Positions 55,301-64,000 of a stretch of DNA of 64,000 nt are shown piece by piece; position 1 is the first letter of the stretch; every line of letters starts with the position of its first letter. Source of the DNA: Lunularia cruciata (lineage: Eukaryota > Streptophyta > Marchantiopsida > Lunulariales > Lunulariaceae); contig OX419761.1 of NCBI GenBank assembly GCA_948567375.1, positions 39,656,243 to 39,720,242 on the forward strand, given 5' to 3'. The notes beneath the pieces were generated by a model, which saw only the letters and a program-made list of their open reading frames with translations, ran no database searches and was not told the origin of the DNA. The position numbers and the translations under genes are program-made.

Positions 55301-57758
55301 CTTCAGAGAGAGTCATTTATGTTTCCCATTGCTACTTCGAGATGGGCATGTGGACTCATCGTAGAGGGAGAACGCCTGTTGGAGCAGTAGTTCAAATTCT
55401 GAATTGTAGATGCATGTGGGCATTCAACTCTACTATAGGTTGAAGCAGCGATCTTCAGCGTTGTCAAAGAAGACTCCGCACGACCTTGACCTGAAACTGC
55501 ACTGCATGTGGATATACAGTTGAAAATCATCTTGGTTTCTGGGAAAGTAGCAGGAACGAGAATGATTATCAGCCTGCGGCTTTTAAGATCCTGGTTCGTG
55601 ATCGAACCATCAGGGAGGTGAACACGCATAACCTAGTCTAGAGGGAAACCAGAGATTCTCCTGACAACTTCTGTTTGAAACGGCATGTACATATCCAGAA
55701 ACTTTGTGAATTTCATGAGCCCAGTGCCAAGATAGGACGTGGTGACGAACCTTTCTTTTGGTCACAATCATCAACGAGGGCGGTTACACCAGACTCAGGG
55801 CAGACGCATCGGGGTCTATCTCTCCAAATTGAGTCTGCCTGACACCAATAATAAGGAACTTATTTTTGGATATTTTGGTGTCCAAATTCTTTCTCAAAGA
55901 AAAAGATGGTTGCGAGTTTTCCTCAACACACCCTCAGGGGGGCAGCTTTCCTGGCTGTTTCTGGACAACAAACATCCCAGACTGCGTTTTGATTGATTGG
56001 GTTAACTGCTGGTGGTCCATAAATCGTCCTATACTATCTCACAATAGATATACTGGTCCTATATGACTACTTCCACAAAATTGCAGAAGAACCCGTCCTT
56101 AGGAACAAGAATGACAAACCCTGCTGATCCACAAGCCTTCAAGTTGCGTAAAATGCCATGCTAAACTGCAGCACAGTTCTTGAAAGTAGGTTCCTGCTTG
56201 TCAAGCTACCTCCTCCAAAAGGGCGAATTATTATCCAGCTGAGGTCGCAATGCATCAGTTTCTATCACTTTAGACTCCACGTTGTCGGGGCAATTATCAA
56301 GAGAGAAAGAACTAGGTTTTTGTCCTTACGCTATTATAGATTGGAATATGCGACTTTCATATCTTGAAAAGAGCATCAACGACCAGCAGTCCAAGCAGGG
56401 CTTATATCCGGTCAGTAGCCAGACAAAACGTAGGAATGCTGTAAATTGCTAATGTTCTCTTTCACAGGTCTTTCCAGCATGAACATTTTGAGACATGTTC
56501 TAGATTCCTAGACAGCAGAACATATTGCCCACGCGTTATCCCAAGCTATCCGGACTTCGCTAACGATGACTGTGAAAAGTGAGAAGACCCTTGATTACTG
56601 TCTGTATATCATCCTTATCACAGATTCACTGGGGAAACCACACACGACATCTCTGGTTTATTAGAAGATGTTCTAAAGTGTCCCAAAACCTGTCTAGAAA
56701 GTCAGGATAACAAAGCAAACAATCATTAGATCTAATTGGAAGCAATGAATCCCTGATCACAAGTTCCGTACCAGTTGCAGCAAAACTATAACGGTGAACT
56801 TTCGGACGGACCAACTGCTGAACAATTTTCTCCTCACAACTCGACTCATTTTGGGTTCACAAGTTGTGTAACGACTACACAAACCGGTTGGTAGACCTTC
56901 GGGATTCACACAACACAGTTTCGGTAGGGCTTCGGAAAGAATAAACAGTCTGCGTACACAGGGAAGAGTCGTCGGAAGATCTATACAAACTTTTTATGAG
57001 AGACCTTAGGATAGAGTGTCAGGGTTGGGAAAAGGTAATCACCTCCTCACTATACTTAGAGATTCTCCACCTAACTCATCTGCCATGAATGAAGTGAGTA
57101 ACTTGCCAAATCTCCATTCGAGAACACAATCTGCCACTGTCCCCTTAGGTTCCATTAAACTCTAAAAGGAAATGTGAGGAAAATCCTGCTGCTTTATGTT
57201 ACAAATGCTTTATGTTACAAATGCAAGCAGAGTTTCCCCATTAGATTGCGTTCTCTGCAGTTGAGTGGGCAACGATCGCAGCAGTTAGATCATGATCATG
57301 ATGGTTTCGTTCGGGACTTCGCCTCAGCTTGCAAATTGACGATCAAAGGACACACCACAACTACCTTCTCATCGCTGCAACTTCACGACAGCGAAGTTGC
57401 AGAAATGAACCAAGCGGAATTCCAAGCTTGGTGTCCTGGTAGACATTCTGCAATTATCTAATTCCATCCAAAGAGGTTCTTGACGATTGTACTGATATGA
57501 CTTTGAAAGCTCTATACATTTGAGACAAGGACAGAGCTGATTCATCTCTGTATCCATCGTTTCTGACATTGAAGAAACACTAACGAAGAGAGTAAAAGAG
57601 AATTGAGATCAAAGGTTGACCAAGCGGACTAGATTTTTCCTGCTTCCAGAATTGAGATAATTCTGTGGCGATTCTTGGTAAGTTGTCCCCGTGGTACTAG
57701 CTGGCCATGAGTTGCACGAAAATCTGTGCTAGTCAAGAGTGCTTATATGAGAGGTACA
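52341..57758. other. Intergenic DNA with no recognised gene
   Basis: No LTR, RT or conserved protein motif seen on either strand. About 53990-54120 is very AT-rich. Short open stretches (for example 53367-53690 plus, 55303-55629 minus) lack recognisable domains and good start contexts. The part next to 57759 would include the 3' untranslated region of the MIP2 gene, but no clear polyadenylation site stands out. Confidence 0.6.
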
Positions 57759-60700
57759 TCAGTTCAGATCTTTGGACAAAGTTTTCAGGCCAGATCTAAG
57801 AGTTTCTTCCAGCCGGCAGATCAAACTGTCCGTTGTATTCTTCAGGTGGTCCACCTGCCTGCACTGTGCTTGATGTCGAGAACTCAACTTCCCCCTCCTC
57901 ACAATCGCCTCGACTGATGCATTGTCAGCCTGAGTACTCAGATACCGTTGCAAGGCCATGTAAGCAGCATTCCAAGTAGCTAATGCTGGATGAACCCGCA
58001 TAAATTGTAGCACTAAGGCACCTGCTTGTGCGTACTCCTTAGCTTTGGTCAGCTCTCCAATGAAAAATGGGAACGCTACAACAAAAAGTGGTACATTGTC
58101 TGTAGATACTATACAATCTTTCATTGAGAAATTCATGGATACTTGCAGCTCCTGCACTTGCAAAGCCAGGTTTCCAAGGGATCTACAGAGGGCTGAATAG
58201 ACTCTCGTCACTGACTGATCAGTAGCTATTGTTATAAGCAGCCCAGATGATAGCACAAGAGCTATAAGGTCTTGGTTCAGAGCTTCTGAAGGAGCATCTC
58301 CGTTAAGGCCGCTCTTGCTCATTTCCTGCTCCAACAGTTGTAGTCCACGCTCTTGAGCAGAGTGGTAGGGAAGAAGAAGTGAAATTTGGAGAGCAGCGCT
58401 GGGACTGGACTCGCCAACAACTGTCACAAGGTCATCTGCATCACTTTCAGACACCAAAACTTTTGTAGGATGCAATAGTGCTGCATCTAAAACGCTCAAG
58501 GCCTGTACCAAACAACTCCACTCAACAAGCTTTTGTAAGGTGACCTTCCAGCATGAGTGCAACGTATGCACAGTCCAATTATTCTCACCAAATTCTTCCC
58601 ATCCTTCCCCCCAATCCTCCCCACCCGAGTCTTCGTTTGCATCATCTGTCATTATTGTTTCCTTCCTTTCTCCACCCCTATGTTCGAAACCGAAAAGTGC
58701 TTCCCATTCCACCAGAAGAGCCTTCAGCGCAACAGCATGCTGCGCAGAAGATGTAGCATCTACAAGCCGATCAAAAAATGTAGTTGCGGCTTCAGGACTG
58801 GCCAGCTCCACAGCAGTCACCTCCATACCAGGCCACAAAGACGAAATTATCTGAGTGGATCGCAAAGCCAGAAGAGCGTTTATAGGCTTTCCTACAGCAA
58901 GCTTCTCATCTTGACCCTCTTCTTGCTTCAAAGGTTCTAAGTTTGCGCCCTCCGATTCCCATTTTCCCCAAGATATGACAAGGTCTTCGTCCCCGAGCTG
59001 ACAAGAACGCCAGAAATCCTTCCTGGGAACTTCACCCAACTTGATGGCCTCAAGGAGTTCTAATACGAATATTCTAGATGTGAGAGGAGCCTGTAAATCC
59101 TCTGCAAATACACACAATTTCTGCCACACCACGCGTCGTAAAGAGCTCAGCAATAAGCTCCAATTCGAGTCTTCATTCGGTGGTGTTCCGGCCTCTCCCT
59201 CTACTGACAGGACGTCGTCACTAAGGGAAACTAGAGCACGAACCAGACTTTTCTTCTCTATCGGCACATCTGTTTCTTTATATCCAAAACCGGCATCTAA
59301 CGTCCGTATGTTCTCAAGATTTGCATGAACAATCTCTTCGTAAATCTTTATGGTGGCTGGCAGTTTCTCACGGCTCACAAGAAGCTTATCCCAATAACCT
59401 GATATTTCTGCCACAATCTCCTCTTCGGGTGTCCCCTCGGCACGTAGAAGGGCCAAAAAATACCTGACTTGCACCTGTCAGAACACAAGGCTACATTTAG
59501 AAATGCCATGCAATGCTGCATTACAAAGCCACAAAACTATGTCCTGGTATTTGTGGTGCTCGCTCTTGTGCTGAAAAGAATGATTCATGAAGAGCTAAGA
59601 ATAACTGCTGTTCATCGTGCAAATCGGAGGTCCAGAAAATCTCAATGACTGCAGTTTCGACAACGTTAAAAGTATGGGCTCTGTTTTACAATCCCATTCA
59701 GTTACCCGTAGAAAAACTTGAATATGTATGACATGACATTCTACTACATAGTACTCCATACCTGCCAAGAGTCCACATGATATTGCTCTGCAAGAGCCAA
59801 TAGTTTGGCCAAACTTCCCTCCTGTTGAGTCTTCCCAGACTCAACTAGGGAAAAGATTTGCTCGTGTATATACCCTGAATCACCAGCTATGAAACGCCCT
59901 GCATCCACTCCGGGTATTATCTGTTGAAGCTTTCGTGATTTCTCGGCAACCTTCACTTTCTCCCCTGCTCCCCTTCTAAAGTCTGTCCAAAGGTTGGGGG
60001 TTCTACTAGTCCGATCACTTTCGGAGCCTGGCGTGATCGGACCACAAAACATGATATCAGATATCCACAGGTTCAATCCTTGACGTCACTATCCATATCA
60101 ATGAATCCTGGCAACAGTGTGGCGGAATGACATGCAATCCTTTTAATTTGATTCTAAACTGAATGCGTGTTTGTGCTTTGTACAAGTATTTGGATGCTAC
60201 TGGGCAGTAACCTAGAAAAAATCGACAAAATGCAAGAATAAGCTAATGTACAAGTAAAATCACACCCTGCAGCAGTGCCCACTATTTTACCTCCATGATC
60301 ACAGAACAGTTCACGCAACTTTTTTCTTCTCTCCTCTGGATTATGCAACACTTCCGCCGCCTCCTGAAGCGAGCTGAATGACATTACAACGTCCAAAGCC
60401 TGTTGTGCTTCCTGAGGATTTTCTCTTCTTTCCAGTTGCTCCTCTAGAATCTCAATCCCACGATGTGCACCCTGCAGGTTTAGTAAGTAGCCACATCCAA
60501 CTGTGTCATCGGCCTTACTTACTGGTGACTCCATTGCTGCACGAGCAAGTAGTGTAATGAGGGTATCGTTTGCAATGATGTCATGATTTGCAAGCCCGTG
60601 TAATATCAGAGCAGCTGCTTGAGCCCTTACACTCCGACATTCTTTTGGAAGGTTGAGGTGCCAATCCTTGATTTCCATCCATTCGCCATCCGAGGAGCTT

Positions 60701-63700
60701 ATATTGGTAAGCCAAGGGAGATTCACGCATATGAAGCCTAACGCTTTCTTGTTCTCTTTGAAATAAAGCTCCCAGTTCTCTTCTCCAGTATCGCCTTCTC
60801 GACCTGAAACCGCCAACAGAGCTAGCTTTGCTTCCTGCCAACAAGCAATCCTCTTTTCCTTCTCCGAGGTTGATATAGATTCCTTATCAGACTTCAGCAA
60901 TCCAGATACAGATGCCACAATCCTCTCATGTTCGGCTATATCCATATCAGGCCTGTTTACGTCACGTCCCAGTCCATTGCAAGTGCTCATCAAGTCAAAC
61001 TCTTTCCAGGCGTGTAGAAGTTCTCCCACCGACTCTTCATCACAGTGACCCAAAGCAAACCCGAGCAGCTCTTTGCGAGTGTTGAGATCCATTCGGTCAA
61101 AGTCAGGGCCACGTCCAAGCGCTGCACAAAGATCCCAGATTGCACCGTGCTTTTTCTTGACTAATCCAAGACATAAATCTCGAGCAAGACCAAAGTCCCC
61201 CGCACCAGCTGCCTCTCTTGCAATGGCTGCCTCTACAACGGCTTGCTCTTCTGGAGAGGTCATGCCCAGAAGATTGGCTAGGTCCATGATTTCTGGAACG
61301 TTTAGATATGCACCTGGTTCCGAAGAAATTGCCAGTTTCACGGCTTCCATACTGTCTTTGAGCTGACGAAACTGGACAGGTAACAATATCACCCCTAGAG
61401 AAGGGAGTCGCTCTGTAATTGCATCAATTAGATTGAGCTCGGCAGTCAACGCCTTGCTTGGTGGGAGAAGACGTAAGCAGTCTATAGCCTTTCCAATCTG
61501 CGATTAGTGATCCGTTAAAACCAGAGGATATGCAAGTCAGAACCTAGAACAAGAAACCTGAAAAAACTACTTGAAACTCGAGTTTTACCCTGCATATTCG
61601 AAGATAACTCGAGTAATTCTGATCTGTATTTCAGATTTTGAGTCTGAGAAAACTACTCGATACGGCCCATTGAAGCTAGTGCATGAGCTGGAAAAGATAA
61701 ATTATTTTCGGACAATAGAATGCGCTATTCTATGAGAAAAATCTACCAGCACGAGCTACAGGTAGTTGGAGTTTCGATGTGAAATAAACTTACAGAAGGA
61801 GAATCTAAGTCTGGAGCGGAGTAGAAGTACTCCCGAGCAACGTTCACCACCAGCTTCTCAGCTTTCTCAACGTGCAAACTCGTAGTACCTGTACCCTTCA
61901 GATACTGTTTGGCCAAAGAGAATTTTCCAGCTTTCAGCAATCCCTGACAAAATTCTGCCAGTATCAACTCTCTGTCAAGATATGGAAAAGCCTTTTCTTG
62001 AAGGGTACGAAGATCACGCCATAAGGTTGCCCAACCACTGTCAGTTCTCGCCAAATCTTTGTTGGGAAACTTCATAAGAAGAATGCGAATGAGCTTCTTT
62101 GTCCCGCTGATGTCCCCTTTACAGATGAGGAAAAAGTTGATAGGCTTGGGAACCTGTTATGTAAACAACAGTTCAGTCAAATGTATAAATATTTGCAGCA
62201 AACCACCGGCTGAATCAGACATTACCCATGCAAAGCTAAATTCTGTACCTGATATTTTGTGAGAAGCACTCCAGCCTCCACATGCCCCTCTGCTGAACGC
62301 ACTCTCGTTGCAAGCTCATCAGATATCACGCTACCTCTCCCTACAAACGGAGTAGGTAGATCTTGGTATGCAGTAGGAGATATTGGCTCTAACTCATCCG
62401 CATTGGAGATGAGTGGTGTCATCCCCAAGGGCATCTCTGAAGGTTTCCCCACAGCGCCCCTGAAAGCTCTCATAAGACCCTTACGCAATCCCCTCTGTCT
62501 GTTAGCGTCTTCGTGTGGAGTACTTGTTGATTCCCTGACTTTGACATCCTTGTGCGGGAGATTCTGCAGTATGTGAGACATTTCTTTCCAGTCCTCCTCA
62601 TCTACCTGGGGGCAAGAGTAGATGCAATCCAGTGCCACTGCAACCAGTTCTTCGTCACTGTCAAATAGTCCATGTTCTCTGGGTTCTTTGCAGCAGTCAA
62701 CTAAGATTGCTGCACAAACTGAGAGTTTGTTTTCTTTAGCTGCCTCTCTCAACCACCTTACTAGAAATGATGGTGAAATGCCATCCACGACAGAATCCTC
62801 TTTGGTAGAAACGGAAGCCAAACCGTGATCGCTAGGCATAAACGCGACTGCCTGCTCTCTTAGCAGCTCTACGACGTTGTCCTCCCTCGCACCATCGAGA
62901 ATCAATTTGAATTTCTCGTACTTGCTTAAATTCTCCCAATCAGATAAGCTGAAGCTCACTACAACATCCTCGGTTTGACTCGAAAAGATGATTGCCATCA
63001 AGTCTGAGACATCTTTCGAAAAACTTTCTAGTTCGTGTAAACCTTTCGCGACACCGAGATCCAGTAAGGAGAGACTATTTTCCAGCAACCCAGAGGCTCG
63101 GTCAATCTCCCTTGCCCGCCCGATGTACCAGTCAATGACTTTGGTCTTTGTTGGCCACTTGAGGCCCTCCGAAAGCTTTACAACGTTCTCTGTACTGTCT
63201 TTTAAAGAAACCTCAAAATCATTTTCCTCAAACCTCTGCTTCCCGCTTTTGACTGCCTCCAAAATTTCGAGATTCTCAACCCAGTCTTCATTTTTACGGG
63301 GAAGAAAGAGCTTCGGAGCAGAGATATCAGGGAGGAGCTGACTATAGCTGCTCGGAGGCATAGTTTCTGGAATGGCGTCCAGTATCTCCAGTATGTGAGG
63401 GGCCAGCGAATAGGGATGCCGATTGAAGAGCAACGCTACAGCTCCAGTTTTCCCTCGTTCAGCCAACCTTATTGCTACCGTTGGCAAAGGAGCCGATCGA
63501 AAAATCATGTACTCCTTCTGAGAGTACCTGCACAAACACCATCCAGTATTACTGAAGATAAATATCGACAACTACAACAAACCAGGTAGTTCGAGCATAT
63601 CGAATGCATAAGCAGTGGAGGAAGTGCGACATCGTATCTGTGAATGAAATTTCTGGCATCCGAAACATGTTCGGTACGCAAGTACAAAGCTATGTTATGA

Positions 63701-64000
63701 TGCGTTCAAGACAAAGCTCGATAGAGTTAACATTGTTGCCTGCGAGACTGTAGGCTGTCTTCAGGAGTAGCTAGCGCTAGAAGTTTGGAACAGGGAAGAG
63801 GAGAAGGAATAACAGGGAATAGGGACAATGAAAGTCCATTTATCCTATAACATAGTTGACAACATTTCCAAAACCGGGACCATGATAATCACCGACCTGC
63901 CATTGTTGATGCCAATAAACGTTTCAAGTCTGTCTTTATATTGCAAAAGACGTAAGCGCCTGAAGCGAAACCACCAACTTTTGTCACTGCGTGCTCCTTC
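57759..64000 (-). CDS. MIP2: MIP2-type Sec39/NBAS vesicle-tethering protein, C-terminal 1,643 residues (5' end outside window)
   Basis: Large subunit of the plant Dsl1/NRZ-type tether (with MAG2, MIP1 and MIP3) that receives Golgi-derived vesicles at the ER membrane. Six exons read continuously: from beyond 64000 to 63897, 63527-62249, 62153-61794, 61497-60291, 60027-59762 and 59474-57759, all with GT-AG borders and matching phases. Recognisable blocks: LLQYKDRLETFIGINNGR (end of the first exon), AERGKTGAVALLFNRHPYSL (start of the Sec39 domain), KYQ joined to VPKPINFF, EKAFPYLDRELILAEFCQGL, LLPVQFRQLKD, KKHGAIWDLCAALGRGP and LGHCDEESVGELLHAWK. An acidic stretch with GWEEFGENNWTVH precedes LHSCWKVTLQKLVEW. 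The order and spacing follow Arabidopsis MIP2 (At5g24350) as I recall it. The start of exon 5 is the least certain border. No stops or shifts: a functional host gene. Confidence 0.9.

Noticed and set aside
55303..55629. 108-codon minus-strand frame as an exon of a host gene.
   Set aside because: No recognisable domain, no supported splice partners on either side.

Overview
This window is plant nuclear DNA. Positions 1 to about 51,700 are a nest of retrotransposons. About 5-6 kb of unassigned intergenic DNA follows, then the 3' part of one conserved host gene on the minus strand (57,759 to beyond 64,000). That gene is the plant Sec39/NBAS-type vesicle tether MIP2, with six visible exons and short introns. 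Gene structure and retrotransposon types point to a land plant or close streptophyte. A non-seed lineage is my guess, mainly because a captured DNMT3-like methyltransferase is present; I cannot name the species.

The nest can be unpicked by target-site duplications and by host sequence resuming after each insert. A LINE remnant (1-696 and 14055-15386, minus) is split by chromovirus A (697-14054, minus). A is itself split by element B (3604-11430, plus). An inverted LTR fragment (15387-15404 and 21772-22137) is split by chromovirus D (15405-21771, plus). Chromovirus F (22138-51713, minus, same family as A) has taken in a partial D-type LTR (24373-24825), element G (26298-36243, plus), a second copy of its own family H (37210-42779, minus), element C (43018-50814, plus, same family as B) and a solo LTR (51056-51586).

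Four Ty3/gypsy types are present. (i) A/F/H: chromoviruses of about 5.5 kb, with an initiator-Met-tRNA primer site, a chromodomain after the integrase, and LTRs full of perfect heat-shock-element-like GAA/TTC arrays. (ii) D: another chromovirus. (iii) B/C: about 7.8 kb without a chromodomain, with a tRNA-Asp-like primer site and an extra zinc-finger ORF ahead of gag. (iv) G: the most unusual, about 9.9 kb, encoding Gag, protease, a full C5-cytosine DNA methyltransferase of DNMT3-like layout, reverse transcriptase, RNase H, integrase, and a C-terminal PHD finger where a chromodomain often sits.

G is the system I would look at first. It combines a DNA-methylation writer with a histone-reader-type module in one retroelement polyprotein. 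Its methyltransferase and reverse transcriptase are separated by one UAG whose 3' context (UAG CAG CCA) fits the tobamovirus-type readthrough consensus UAG CAR YYA. Its ends are circularly permuted as if a two-LTR circle had been cut at an internal palindrome. This copy is broken by a one-base shift at a G6 run and by a UGA in integrase. Retrotransposons with captured DNA methyltransferases have been reported in dinoflagellates and charophyte algae, so that principle is known; the combination seen here may not be.
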